This document shows, one piece after another, positions 1 through 6,810 of a DNA stretch of 6,810 nt; the stretch's first letter is position 1, and every line of letters begins with the position of its first letter. A model generated the notes under the pieces. The model worked only from the letters and a program-made list of their open reading frames with translations, did no database searches and was not told the DNA's origin. The position numbers and the translations under genes are program-made. Source of the stretch: Rhizobium sp. (lineage in GTDB: Bacteria > Pseudomonadota > Alphaproteobacteria > Rhizobiales > Rhizobiaceae); contig DPXQ01000048.1 in the NCBI GenBank assembly GCA_003527225.1, positions 1 through 6,810 of the forward strand. The letters run 5' to 3'.

Positions 1-2
1 AT

Positions 3-1424
3 GGCCCGGGCGGCACGATAAAGGCAGAGCCCAAAGGCGATGGCACATACGTGGCGACCGCCCCCTGGCTGTCGCAGCCGGGCACCCATGATCTTGCCAT
101 CACCGTGATCGCCGGAGACCTGTTCGACGTTCTGACGCTTACGCTTGCCATCCCCCAGGCATCCGCAGGATCGGCGCCTGTCGCCGACGGGGGCGGACTT
201 CTGATCGGCACGGCCTGGGCCCAGGAACTCGGCTCCAGGCTCCAGCGGCAAGACCTGACGTTGTGGGCGGTTGGCGGCGCCGGCGTTGTGATCGGCCTGG
301 TGGTCTCGGCCGTGTTTCGGCGTCGCAAGAGCGCCACTCCGGCGGTCTTGGCAGCGATTCTCCTGTTTGGGGCTGGCTCGCCTGATGCGGAAGCGGCTGG
401 TCCGGTTGGCGCCACCACGCGCGCCAACGAACGCGACATTGCCCAGCGGTTCGCCGATGGATCCGTTTTCGTGCCGAAGACCACGCAGCGCATCCTTGCC
501 ATACGCACGACCTTCACCGAACGTGCGACACATCCGGGAACGATCGAGCTGCCGGCACGCGTCATCCCCGATCCCAGCACTTCGGGCTACGTACAGGCTT
601 CGGTTTCGGGAAGGCTTATGCCGCCTCCCGGCGGCTTTCCTCAACTTGGCGCCCGCGTCTCAGTGGGTGATGTGCTGGCGCTCGTGCAGCCGTCCATTGG
701 TGCGGCCGACTTCACCAGCCAGCAGCAGCAAGCCCACGAGCTCGATCAGGAGATCATGCTGGTCGAGCGAAAGCTGCAACGCTTCGAGCGGCTTCAATCC
801 GTGGTCGCGCGGGGCGAAATCGAGGACGCAAGGCTGGAGTTGCAGGGCCTTCGCGCGCGGCGCGCCAATCTCGAACAGGCGCCGACGGCAGCGGAGAAAC
901 TTACCGCGCCAGTCTCGGGCGTGATCGCTGCGGCACAGGCGGTGGCCGGACAGATCGCCGAGCCGAACACCGTCATCTTCCAGATCGTCGACCCCTCGCG
1001 GTACTGGGTGGAGGCCCTGAGCGTCGAAGCCCATTCGGTCGTGGGGACGGCCAGAGGCAAGTTCATGGACGGCCGGACGGCCTCGCTCACCTATCGCGGC
1101 AGTGGCCTTGCCGATCGCAATCAGGCGATCCCGATCCATTTCAGCGTCGAAGACAAGCCGGAAGGTGTCCGGGCAGGACAATTGCTGACGGTGCTGTCCT
1201 CTACGACAGATGAACGCGCCGGCATCGCTGTTCCGCGGACCAGCGTCCTTCGGGGATCGAACGGCCAGTCGCTCGTCTATGAGCACACCAATGCGGAGCG
1301 CTTCGTTCCGAGGGAGGTCCGCACGGAGCCGCTGGACGGGGACCGGCTTCTGATCGTGTCCGGAATCGAACCCGGCAAGCGCATCGTCACGCAGGGCGCC
1401 GAACTCCTGAACCAGATTCGTTGA
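3..1424 (+). CDS. RND efflux periplasmic adaptor (HlyD/CusB-like), 5'-truncated by window edge
   Basis: This is the membrane-fusion subunit that would link the RND pump encoded next to an outer-membrane channel. The reading frame is open from base 3 with no stop, and codons before the GTG at 51 (giving [13 protein letters not shown]) continue the same domain. The GTG is therefore not the real start, and the N-terminus lies upstream. Order of parts: a small beta-rich periplasmic domain (3-160); a transmembrane helix (about 255-317); a basic RRRK stop-transfer; a second short hydrophobic stretch (333-374) ending near DAEAA; then the adaptor proper. The first lipoyl half is about 588-698, with a short alpha-hairpin at 699-899. 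The second lipoyl half is about 900-992, starting [10 protein letters not shown] beta-barrel and membrane-proximal domain run to the end. It has no Cys and no Met-rich cluster, so the metal cannot be read from it. The stop codon lies 7 bases before the pump gene, which fits an operon. Confidence 0.9.
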   Translation, partial: GPGGTIKAEPKGDGTYVATAPWLSQPGTHDLAITVIAGDLFDVLTLTLAIPQASAGSAPVADGGGLLIGTAWAQELGSRLQRQDLTLWAVGGAGVVIGLVVSAVFRRRKSATPAVLAAILLFGAGSPDAEAAGPVGATTRANERDIAQRFADGSVFVPKTTQRILAIRTTFTERATHPGTIELPARVIPDPSTSGYVQASVSGRLMPPPGGFPQLGARVSVGDVLALVQPSIGAADFTSQQQQAHELDQEIMLVERKLQRFERLQSVVARGEIEDARLELQGLRARRANLEQAPTAAEKLTAPVSGVIAAAQAVAGQIAEPNTVIFQIVDPSRYWVEALSVEAHSVVGTARGKFMDGRTASLTYRGSGLADRNQAIPIHFSVEDKPEGVRAGQLLTVLSSTTDERAGIAVPRTSVLRGSNGQSLVYEHTNAERFVPREVRTEPLDGDRLLIVSGIEPGKRIVTQGAELLNQIR

Positions 1425-1431
1425 GGCGCAG

Positions 1432-4400
1432 ATGTTCAATTTTCTCGTCACGCAATCGCTGAAGAGCCGCCTATTCGTGCTGGCCATCGCCGCCGTCCTG
1501 ATGATCTACGGCGCGTTCACCGTGACCCGCCTGCCGGTCGACGTTTTCCCAGACCTCAACCGGCCCACCGTCACCATCATGACGGAAGCCGAAGGCCTTG
1601 CGCCGGAGGAGGTCGAACAACTCGTCACCTATCCTCTCGAGGCCCAGATGAACGGCTTGCCGGGCGTGAGCCGCGTTCGCTCCACATCCGGCGTCGGTCT
1701 GTCGATCATCTATGTCGAATTCGACTGGGATACCGACATCTATCGCAACCGCCAGCAGATCGCGGAGCGTCTTTCCCTCGTCCAGCCGCAGCTTCCCGCC
1801 AATGTCGTTCCGCAGATGGGGCCGATAAACTCGATCATGGGCCAGGTCATGCTGATCGCCGTGACGGGTCCGGAAGGCGTCTCGCCGATGGAGTTGCGGG
1901 AGCTGGCGGATTTCACGGTCCGCCCGCGAATCCTGAGCATTCCCGGCGTTGCCCAGGTCATTCCGATCGGCGGCGAGGTTCGGCAATACAGGGTCTCTCC
2001 GAATTCGGCCGCCATGCGTGCGCTGGGCGTCTCCTTCGAACAGATCGAGCAGGCGCTTGCCCAGTTCGGATCGAACACGGGCGGGGGCTTCACCGACCAG
2101 TACAGCCGCGAGTTCCTGATCCGCAACGTGGGCCGCACGCAGAACATCGAGGATCTGGCAGGTGTCGTGGTCGCGACGGTCGAGGGGCAGCCTGTCCTGT
2201 TGCGCCAGGTCGCGGACGTGTCGTTTGCAGCGCGTCTGAAGCGAGGCGATGCCGGTTATCAGGGGCAGTCCGCCGTGATCGTCTCGGTGGAGAAGCAGCC
2301 GAACGTGGATACGGTTCAGCTCACCCGCGAAGTTGAAGCAGCACTCAGCGAGATCAGCGCGACCTTGCCCGAAGGCGTGAAAGCCGACCAGGTGCTCTTC
2401 AGGCAGGCCAACTTCATCGAAACCTCGATCAGCAACGTCCAGAAGGTCCTGGCCGAAGCGATCGTCGTGGTCGCCATCATCCTGTTCGCGTTCCTTCTGA
2501 ACACGCGCACCACCGCGATCTCGTTGACAGCCATCCCCGTCTCCATTCTCGTCACGGCAATCGTCTTCCATCTGCTTGGGCTGTCGATCAACACGATGAC
2601 CCTCGGGGGACTGGCGATCGCTATTGGCGAACTGGTCGACGACGCGGTCGTCGATGTCGAGAACATCTTTCGACGCCTGCGCGAGAACCGCGAGAAGGGC
2701 AATCCACGCACCGTCTTTGCGGTCGTGGTTTCCGCGAGCCAGGAAGTTCGTTCCGGCATCGTCTATGCCACGATGATCATCGTTCTCGTTTTCGTCCCAC
2801 TCTTCGCCCTGTCCGGGATCGAAGGCCGGCTGTTTGCTCCCCTCGGCCAGGCCTATATCATCTCGATCCTGGCATCCCTCGTCGTATCGATCACCCTCAC
2901 GCCAGTGATGGCCTATTACCTGCTGCCGGGCCTCAAGCGCCTCGACGAGCACGAGGGCGTCATCGTCCGCGTGCTGAAGAAGGCAAACCGGCAACTTCTG
3001 GACTGGTCCTTCGGCCACCCGAAGATCCTGATGACGACTGTACTGGCAGGTGTCATTGCCGCCGTGATGTTCGCGACCCAATTGCCACGGTCCTTCCTGC
3101 CGCCCTTCAACGAGGGCACGCTGACCATCAACATGCTTTTCAATCCGGGGATCTCGCTCGCGGAGAGCCATCGTGTCGGCCTGATCGCCGAGCGGTTGAT
3201 CATGGAGGTCCCGGAAGTCGAGCAGGTCGGGCGCCGAACCGGCAGAGCGGAACTCGACGAGCATGCAGAAGGCGTCCATTCCTCGGAGATCGAGGTCGCG
3301 CTGACGGCCGATGGACGCTCAAAAGACGAGATCATCGCCGATATCCGATCGCGGCTTTCCGTGCTTCCCGTTGCGACGAATGTCGGGCAGCCCATCTCGC
3401 ATCGTCTGGACCACATGCTCTCCGGGGTCCGCGCCCAGATCGCGCTAAAAATCTACGGCGAGGATCTCGATGCCATTCGTGGCTTTGCCGAGGAGTTTCG
3501 TGGCAAGCTCGACGAGATTTCGGGGATCGTTGACCTTCAGGTCGAAAAGCAGGTGCGCATTCCGCATCTCGAAGTCATCGTCGACTATCGGCGCGCTGCC
3601 CTTTACGGCGTCCAGCCCGCCAGCGTGACCGAGCAGCTCGAACGGCTTTCGAACGGAACCATCGTCTCCCGCATCGTCGACGGTAACAAGCGTTTCGATG
3701 TCGTGCTCCGGCTCGAGGACGAGACACGCAGCACGAAGGGTCTCGCCGATCTTCTGATCGAAACCCCTGTTGGCTGGATCCCCATCAGCCAGATTGCCGA
3801 GGTGCGGGAGACGGATGGCCCGAACCAGATCCTTCGGGAGAACGGCAAGCGCCGTGTGGTGGTGCTCGCCAACACGGATGGCGAAGCCGACATGGCGACC
3901 GTCATCGCCGAAATCCGAAGCGTGATCGCTGCCTCCACCCTGCCTCCCGGCTTCTTCGTAAACCTGGAGGGCACGTTCCAGGCACAGGAGGAATCGATGA
4001 GGACGATCGGGCTCCTTTCGATCCTTTCGCTTTCAATGGTGTTCGCGATCCTCTACTCTCGCTATCGCTCGGTGCTGTTCGTCTCGATCATCATGGCGAG
4101 CGTGCCTTTGGCGCTCATCGGGTCGGTAACGGCTCTTTGGATCGCGGGACAGCCGCTCTCGGTCGCATCCATGATTGGCTTCATCACCCTGACCGGCATA
4201 TCGACACGCAACGGCATCCTGAAGATCAGTCACTACATCAATCTCGCAATCCAGGAAGACATGCCATTCGGGCGCGAACTGGTGGTGCGCGGGTCGCTGG
4301 AACGTCTCACCCCGGTCCTGATGACCGCCCTGTCCGCCGGCGTCGCCTTGGTTCCGTTGATGATCGATGCGACGGCGCCGGGCAAGGAGATCCTCCATCC

Positions 4401-4584
4401 GGTCGCCATAACGATCTTCGGCGGTCTGGTGACAGCGACCGTCCTCGACACGCTCCTCACGCCAACCCTGTTCCTGCGATACGGCCGCAAGCCCCTCGAG
4501 CGCCTTGTTGAACAGGCCCGTAGCCAGATCGAGCAGATAAATTCGCCGCGCGGCACGCCCGCCAGCGCAATCGAAGCCTTTTGA
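1432..4584 (+). CDS. Heavy-metal efflux RND permease (CusA/CzcA family)
   Basis: Inner-membrane proton-driven pump of the HME-RND type that exports metal cations from the periplasm or cytoplasm with an adaptor and an outer-membrane channel. The 1050 residues match the usual family length and show the normal plan: TM1 at about 12-31, a first periplasmic domain, TM2-TM6 at about 336-499, TM7 at about 530-550, a second periplasmic domain, then TM8-TM12 at about 858-1015. Family landmarks include [10 protein letters not shown] (34-43), LPGVSRVRS (76-84), PGISLAES (572-579) and the TM4 signature G399[12 protein letters not shown]411, which contains the expected acidic proton-relay residues. Compared from memory with E. 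coli CusA, M662 sits where the third pore methionine (M672) lies, but S617/S618 replaces the middle one. The TM4 signature also differs from both CzcA and CusA. Family is certain; the metal is not. The start ATG has GAGG overlapping the adaptor stop codon, 5 bases upstream. Confidence 0.95.
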   Translation: MFNFLVTQSLKSRLFVLAIAAVLMIYGAFTVTRLPVDVFPDLNRPTVTIMTEAEGLAPEEVEQLVTYPLEAQMNGLPGVSRVRSTSGVGLSIIYVEFDWDTDIYRNRQQIAERLSLVQPQLPANVVPQMGPINSIMGQVMLIAVTGPEGVSPMELRELADFTVRPRILSIPGVAQVIPIGGEVRQYRVSPNSAAMRALGVSFEQIEQALAQFGSNTGGGFTDQYSREFLIRNVGRTQNIEDLAGVVVATVEGQPVLLRQVADVSFAARLKRGDAGYQGQSAVIVSVEKQPNVDTVQLTREVEAALSEISATLPEGVKADQVLFRQANFIETSISNVQKVLAEAIVVVAIILFAFLLNTRTTAISLTAIPVSILVTAIVFHLLGLSINTMTLGGLAIAIGELVDDAVVDVENIFRRLRENREKGNPRTVFAVVVSASQEVRSGIVYATMIIVLVFVPLFALSGIEGRLFAPLGQAYIISILASLVVSITLTPVMAYYLLPGLKRLDEHEGVIVRVLKKANRQLLDWSFGHPKILMTTVLAGVIAAVMFATQLPRSFLPPFNEGTLTINMLFNPGISLAESHRVGLIAERLIMEVPEVEQVGRRTGRAELDEHAEGVHSSEIEVALTADGRSKDEIIADIRSRLSVLPVATNVGQPISHRLDHMLSGVRAQIALKIYGEDLDAIRGFAEEFRGKLDEISGIVDLQVEKQVRIPHLEVIVDYRRAALYGVQPASVTEQLERLSNGTIVSRIVDGNKRFDVVLRLEDETRSTKGLADLLIETPVGWIPISQIAEVRETDGPNQILRENGKRRVVVLANTDGEADMATVIAEIRSVIAASTLPPGFFVNLEGTFQAQEESMRTIGLLSILSLSMVFAILYSRYRSVLFVSIIMASVPLALIGSVTALWIAGQPLSVASMIGFITLTGISTRNGILKISHYINLAIQEDMPFGRELVVRGSLERLTPVLMTALSAGVALVPLMIDATAPGKEILHPVAITIFGGLVTATVLDTLLTPTLFLRYGRKPLERLVEQARSQIEQINSPRGTPASAIEAF

Positions 4585-4590
4585 TCCCAC

Positions 4591-4596
4591 AAGGAG
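4591..4596 (+). promoter_or_regulatory. Strong Shine-Dalgarno for the small secreted protein
   Basis: AAGGAG lies 7 bases before the ATG at 4604 and directly after the pump's stop codon. It is the best ribosome-binding site in the window. It supports both the chosen start and independent, possibly high, translation of the small protein from the efflux transcript. Confidence 0.75.
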
Positions 4597-4603
4597 ATTT
4601 CCC

Positions 4604-4978
4604 ATGCGTCGCAGCCTTCTTGCCCTCTTTCTGATTGTTTCGATGGGCGCCTTTCCGGCCCATGCCCACGCTCCTAGCCCCGGACCCAATGGCGGTCTCA
4701 AGGTCGATGCGGGCGCCAATCACCATATCGAGCTGGTCGTCGCTGGCACGGAGAAGGTGAGCGTCTACCTCTTCGACGCGGCTGATCAGCCGGTGTCGGC
4801 GGCCGGTTACAGCGGAAACGCCATCCTGCTGATCGACGGAAGCCCGCAGCGCTTCGCGCTCACGCCAAGCGAAGGCAATCGTCTCATCGGCACCTCGCCC
4901 GCACCTGTCCCACAGGGTGTGAAAGGCGCCGTCCAGATCGCCGCCCCCGATGGCACCACGGCGCAGGCCAAGTTCTGA
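4604..4978 (+). CDS. Small secreted His-containing protein, unknown function, linked to the efflux operon
   Basis: A 124-residue exported protein of no function I can name. A basic start (MRR), a hydrophobic core (about residues 4-17) and A19-H20-A21 form a typical signal peptide. Cleavage after A21 would leave a mature protein starting H22-A-P-S-P-G-P-N-G-G. The mature chain appears to be a single beta-rich domain: an H/GPNGG motif, H40-H41-I-E-L, alternating hydrophobic strands, and a C-terminal PDGTTAQAKF. It contains no Cys and, after the signal, no Met. The possible metal ligands are H22, H40, H41 and several Asp/Glu. The gene starts 19 bases after the RND stop behind AAGGAG, so it probably shares the pump's transcript. 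Periplasmic metal binding or delivery to the adaptor is an inference from context and the His residues. GPxGG-plus-His segments also occur, as I recall, in the N-terminal regions of some metal-efflux adaptors. Confidence 0.85.
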   Translation: MRRSLLALFLIVSMGAFPAHAHAPSPGPNGGLKVDAGANHHIELVVAGTEKVSVYLFDAADQPVSAAGYSGNAILLIDGSPQRFALTPSEGNRLIGTSPAPVPQGVKGAVQIAAPDGTTAQAKF

Positions 4979-5038
4979 TGTCGCGAAACGCCCCTCTCCG
5001 TGAAAAAGCTATCACAAATGCGCGAGCGGGGCGGCTCT

Positions 5039-5052
5039 TTGCGACACAGCAA
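5039..5052 (+). promoter_or_regulatory. Candidate FNR/NnrR-type operator upstream of nirK
   Basis: TTGCG-ACAC-AGCAA is a near-perfect inverted repeat with the 5-4-5 layout of FNR/CRP-family sites, matching 4 of 5 bases in the second half-site against TTGCG-N4-CGCAA. Rhizobial and Rhodobacter NnrR sites, which respond to NO and control nirK, have this TTGCG form rather than the FNR form TTGAT-N4-ATCAA. Its centre is at 5045.5, and a -10-like TTCAAT lies at 5075-5080. A transcript start near 5087 would put the operator at about -41.5, the usual class II activator position. The regulator itself is not in the window. Confidence 0.6.
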
Positions 5053-5074
5053 GGATCAGGCGTCGAGCCTGGTC

Positions 5075-5080
5075 TTCAAT
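5075..5080 (+). promoter_or_regulatory. Possible -10 element of the nirK promoter
   Basis: TTCAAT matches 4 of 6 bases of TATAAT and is placed correctly relative to the operator at 5039-5052, with no good -35 hexamer, as expected for an activator-dependent promoter. A transcript from here would begin near 5087. That is after the upstream in-frame ATG at 5079 and before the chosen nirK start at 5121. The element is weak by itself; the spacing is what supports it. Confidence 0.35.
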
Positions 5081-5120
5081 GGACCTGATGATGAGGCTCC
5101 CTCAACCCCAGGACATCCAC

Positions 5121-6191
5121 ATGACCCGATATACGCTTGCTTCCTTGGCCTCCGCGCTTATCCTGTTTTCCACAACGGCACCGGTCTTGGCCGACGCGAC
5201 CCACAATCACCCGGCGGAAAACGGAACAGCGGCGGCTCCCCTCGATATTGTACGGAAGGCGACCGATCTTGTCGCGCCGGTGAACCGGACTGGCCCCGAG
5301 ACGATCAGGGTGAAGCTCGACACCGTCGAGGTGACGGGCAGGCTTGCGGACGGCGCGAGCTATCACTACTGGACGTTCAACAGGAAGGTACCGGGGCCGT
5401 TCGTTCGTGCGAGAGTGGGCGATACCATCGAGGTCGAGCTTGAGAACCTGGCCGACAGCAGTGAACGGCACAGCGTCGACTTCCATGCCGTGACAGGCCC
5501 CGGTGGTGGAGCAGTCGCGACCGACGCAGCTCCCGGCGAAACGAAAGGGTTCACCTTCAAGGCGCTGAAACCCGGGCTCTATGTCTACCACTGCGCGGTG
5601 TCCCTTGCCGCGCACCACATCGCCAACGGCATGTACGGCCTGATCCTCGTCGAACCGGAGCAGGGCCTTCCGCCCGTCGACCGGGAATTTTATGTGATGC
5701 AGGGCGAAATCTACACCGCGCAGCCTTTCGGCGCCAAGGGTAAGCTCACCGAGAGCCTGGACAGGCTGATGGACGAGACGCCGGAATACTACGTGTTCAA
5801 CGGTGCGGCCAATGCGCTGACCGGCGACAATGCGCTGACGGCCAAGGTCGGCGAGACCATTCGCATCTATTTCGGCGTCGGCGGACCCAACAAGACGTCG
5901 AGCTTTCATGTGATCGGCGAGATCTTCGACAAAGCCTACCAACTGGCATCCCTGACGAGCGAGCCGCTAGGCGATGTGCAGACGATTTCCGTGCCGCCGG
6001 GCGGGGCGGCCGTGGTCGACCTGACCCTCGACGTTCCGGGCGAATACATGCTTGTCGACCATGCTCTGTCACGGGCAGCGCGTGGGCTGGTCGGCAAGCT
6101 GGTGGTCGAAGGACAGCAAGAGACGGGGTTGTTCGACGGCGTTTCGATCAAGAGCACCGAAGAGGAACACGGCGGGCACGGCTCGCACTGA
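5121..6191 (+). CDS. nirK: Copper-containing nitrite reductase, class II (AniA-like)
   Basis: Periplasmic enzyme that reduces nitrite to nitric oxide in denitrification or nitrite detoxification, working as a trimer of two-cupredoxin-domain subunits. The chosen ATG gives 356 residues and has AGGA about 8 bases upstream; the in-frame ATG at 5079 has no ribosome site. Residues 1-24 form a signal peptide ending V-L-A. Type 1 copper ligands are H117, C158, H166 and M171. Type 2 ligands are H122, H157 and H314. The catalytic pair is D120 (in HSVDFH) and H263 (in SFHVIGEIFD). The Cys-to-His spacing of the type 1 site (CAVSLAAHH, then IANGMYG) is the shorter AniA-type loop, not the longer CAPxGMVPWH loop of classical Alcaligenes and rhizobial NirK. 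Mature ends carry extra His: H28 and H30 near the N-terminus, and a tail E-E-E-H-G-G-H-G-S-H. It has its own probable promoter. No nirV follows; a DUF411 gene does. Confidence 0.96.
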   Translation: MTRYTLASLASALILFSTTAPVLADATHNHPAENGTAAAPLDIVRKATDLVAPVNRTGPETIRVKLDTVEVTGRLADGASYHYWTFNRKVPGPFVRARVGDTIEVELENLADSSERHSVDFHAVTGPGGGAVATDAAPGETKGFTFKALKPGLYVYHCAVSLAAHHIANGMYGLILVEPEQGLPPVDREFYVMQGEIYTAQPFGAKGKLTESLDRLMDETPEYYVFNGAANALTGDNALTAKVGETIRIYFGVGGPNKTSSFHVIGEIFDKAYQLASLTSEPLGDVQTISVPPGGAAVVDLTLDVPGEYMLVDHALSRAARGLVGKLVVEGQQETGLFDGVSIKSTEEEHGGHGSH

Positions 6192-6200
6192 TCATTGCGG

Positions 6201-6240
6201 GGGAACGCGTGCCGGCAAAGCCAGCCGGCCGGGCGTTTCC
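6201..6240 (+). terminator. Long hairpin just after nirK
   Basis: An outer 8-bp stem (GGGAACGC 6201-6208 with GCGTTTCC 6233-6240, one G-U pair) and an inner 6-bp stem (GCCGGC 6211-6216 with GCCGGC 6224-6229) are separated by a small 2/3-base internal loop and closed by a 7-base loop. It begins 9 bases after the nirK stop codon. There is no T-run after it, so it may be a 3'-end stabiliser or a Rho-dependent end rather than a classical intrinsic terminator. Confidence 0.45.
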
Positions 6241-6254
6241 GGTGGCACAGTTTC

Positions 6255-6270
6255 ACGCGTCTCGCGTTTT
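6255..6270 (+). terminator. Short GC hairpin followed by TTTT
   Basis: ACGCG-tct-CGCGT (6255-6267) is a 5-bp stem with a 3-base loop, and T6267-T6270 gives a short T tract. Together with the hairpin at 6201-6240 it could end or weaken transcription between nirK and the DUF411 gene. The stem is short and the T tract minimal, so a protein-binding palindrome is an equal possibility. Confidence 0.25.
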
Positions 6271-6315
6271 ACGATGCGATTAGAAGATTGAGACAGAATA
6301 TACGAGGCCTTGGGC

Positions 6316-6765
6316 ATGAGACGAAGGACATTTCTCTATCTGGCTGCCGCGGTGGCTGCCCTTCCAGGCACCGCCCTGGCATCAAGTTATGCCATGACGG
6401 TTCACAAGGATGCAGGCTGCGCATGCTGCGCTGCCTGGGCATCCGCCTTCAACAAGGCCGGATACGTGGTCAGCACCATCAACGAGCCAGATATGCAGGC
6501 AGTCAAGGCCGGTTTCGCGGTTCCGCCGGAACTATGGGGATGCCACACCGCCGAGATCGAGGGATACTATCTGGAAGGTCACGTGCCGCTGGAGGCTGTC
6601 GTACGGTTGCTGCGTGAGCGTCCTCCGCTTGCCGGCCTTGCCGTGGCGGGAATGCCGTCCGGCTCGCTGGGCATGGGCAATGACCCGGGTGCTGATTATG
6701 ACGTCATCGCAGTCCCCCGCGACGGATCGAAGCCTTATGTCTATCTAGCGGTCAATCCCGGTTAA
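6316..6765 (+). CDS. Exported DUF411 (CopG-like) copper-associated protein
   Basis: A 149-residue exported protein of the DUF411 family, which is repeatedly found in copper-resistance clusters and includes CopG-type copper-binding proteins with a thioredoxin-like fold. The ATG at 6316 is preceded by GAGG 8 bases upstream, which favours it over an in-frame TTG at 6310. The N-terminus M-R-R-R-T-F-L-Y-L, a modest hydrophobic region and ALA at 20-22 form a signal peptide that could be Tat-type, because RRTFL resembles the twin-arginine motif. The family core is clear: K31-D-A-G-C35-A-C37-C38 followed by W41; G75-C76-H77-T-A-E-I-E-G-Y; E87-G-H89-V-P; then G107-L-A-V, G112-M113-P-S-G-S-L-G-M120. 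C35, C37, C38, C76, H77, H89, M113 and M120 are likely metal or redox residues. A role as periplasmic copper carrier or redox partner is inferred from the family and from the neighbouring efflux pump and NirK. Confidence 0.9.
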   Translation: MRRRTFLYLAAAVAALPGTALASSYAMTVHKDAGCACCAAWASAFNKAGYVVSTINEPDMQAVKAGFAVPPELWGCHTAEIEGYYLEGHVPLEAVVRLLRERPPLAGLAVAGMPSGSLGMGNDPGADYDVIAVPRDGSKPYVYLAVNPG

Positions 6766-6781
6766 GAGACCTTCAGGTCTC
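6766..6781 (+). terminator. Perfect hairpin immediately after the DUF411 stop codon
   Basis: GAGACC-ttca-GGTCTC is a perfect 6-bp stem with a 4-base loop starting at the first base after TAA. No T-run follows, so intrinsic termination is uncertain; it may protect the 3' end of the mRNA. A second small inverted repeat (CACG 6781-6784 with CGTG 6791-6794) follows it. Confidence 0.4.
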
Positions 6782-6810
6782 ACGCATGATCGTGTCCCAG
6801 GAAGTGGTGT

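Noticed and set aside
51..53. GTG as the start of the adaptor
   Set aside because: The frame is open to the left edge, and the upstream codons continue the same domain with family-like sequence, so the gene is cut by the window.
660..1487. A 275-codon minus-strand frame opposite the adaptor
   Set aside because: Low-complexity Arg/Asp/Leu composition without motifs; it overlaps a convincing adaptor and the start of the pump gene.
1471..3279. A 602-codon open frame on the minus strand, opposite the RND gene
   Set aside because: It is a mirror of codon bias in a GC-rich gene: the translation is rich in Asp, Arg, His and Gln with no domain, and the + strand protein is a full, well-recognised RND pump.
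4989..5040. Inverted repeat CGCCCC (4989-4994) and GGGGCG (5028-5033) followed by CTCTTT, as a terminator of the efflux operon
   Set aside because: The loop is over 30 bases (about 25 with an imperfect inner extension), and the T tract is only three bases and runs into the operator; too weak to annotate.
5079..5081. Upstream ATG as the nirK start
   Set aside because: No ribosome-binding site, it would add 14 residues in front of a normal signal peptide, and it precedes the predicted transcript start.
5000..5443. A 147-codon + frame overlapping the nirK promoter and 5' end
   Set aside because: Out of frame with nirK, rich in Arg/Gly/Ser, and no domain or ribosome site; an accidental frame.
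5076..5942. A 288-codon open frame on the minus strand, opposite nirK
   Set aside because: The + strand frame carries all NirK copper ligands, and the antisense translation shows no recognisable motif.
6258..6310. A sigma-70 promoter for the DUF411 gene
   Set aside because: TTTACG, TTGAGA and AATATA occur, but no pair has acceptable -35/-10 spacing.

Overview
The window is GC-rich and codes almost continuously on the + strand. It reads as a metal-handling and copper-enzyme cluster from an alphaproteobacterium. The style of the proteins and an NnrR-like site ahead of the nitrite reductase suggest a rhizobium-like member of the Hyphomicrobiales, perhaps on an accessory replicon. This assignment rests on recognition of protein families and codon style, not on a database search. 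No RNA genes, CRISPR arrays or complete mobile elements are visible.

Layout. Positions 3-1424 hold the 3' part of a periplasmic adaptor (membrane-fusion) gene whose true start lies before the window. Seven bases later comes a complete 1050-residue heavy-metal RND efflux pump (1432-4584). A strong Shine-Dalgarno sequence then leads into a small secreted His-containing protein of unknown function (4604-4978). These three genes look like one operon. A 142-base gap (4979-5120) carries a likely FNR/NnrR-type operator and a matching -10 element. It precedes nirK (5121-6191), a copper nitrite reductase of the AniA-like class II type with every copper ligand present. A second gap (6192-6315) contains two hairpins. 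The last gene (6316-6765) encodes an exported DUF411 protein with the family's Cys/His/Met residues. A perfect 6-bp hairpin directly follows its stop codon, and the final 29 bases hold no gene.

How the parts may work together. The adaptor and RND pump would move a metal cation out of the periplasm through an outer-membrane channel that is not in this window. The small His-containing protein and the DUF411 protein are candidate periplasmic metal carriers. NirK is a periplasmic enzyme needing both a type 1 and a type 2 copper. The most interesting reading is that a denitrification enzyme sits inside a copper-management island, with its own probable oxygen/NO-responsive promoter. The metal handled by the pump is not settled by the sequence: its transmembrane-4 signature matches neither the classical CzcA nor the classical CusA pattern.
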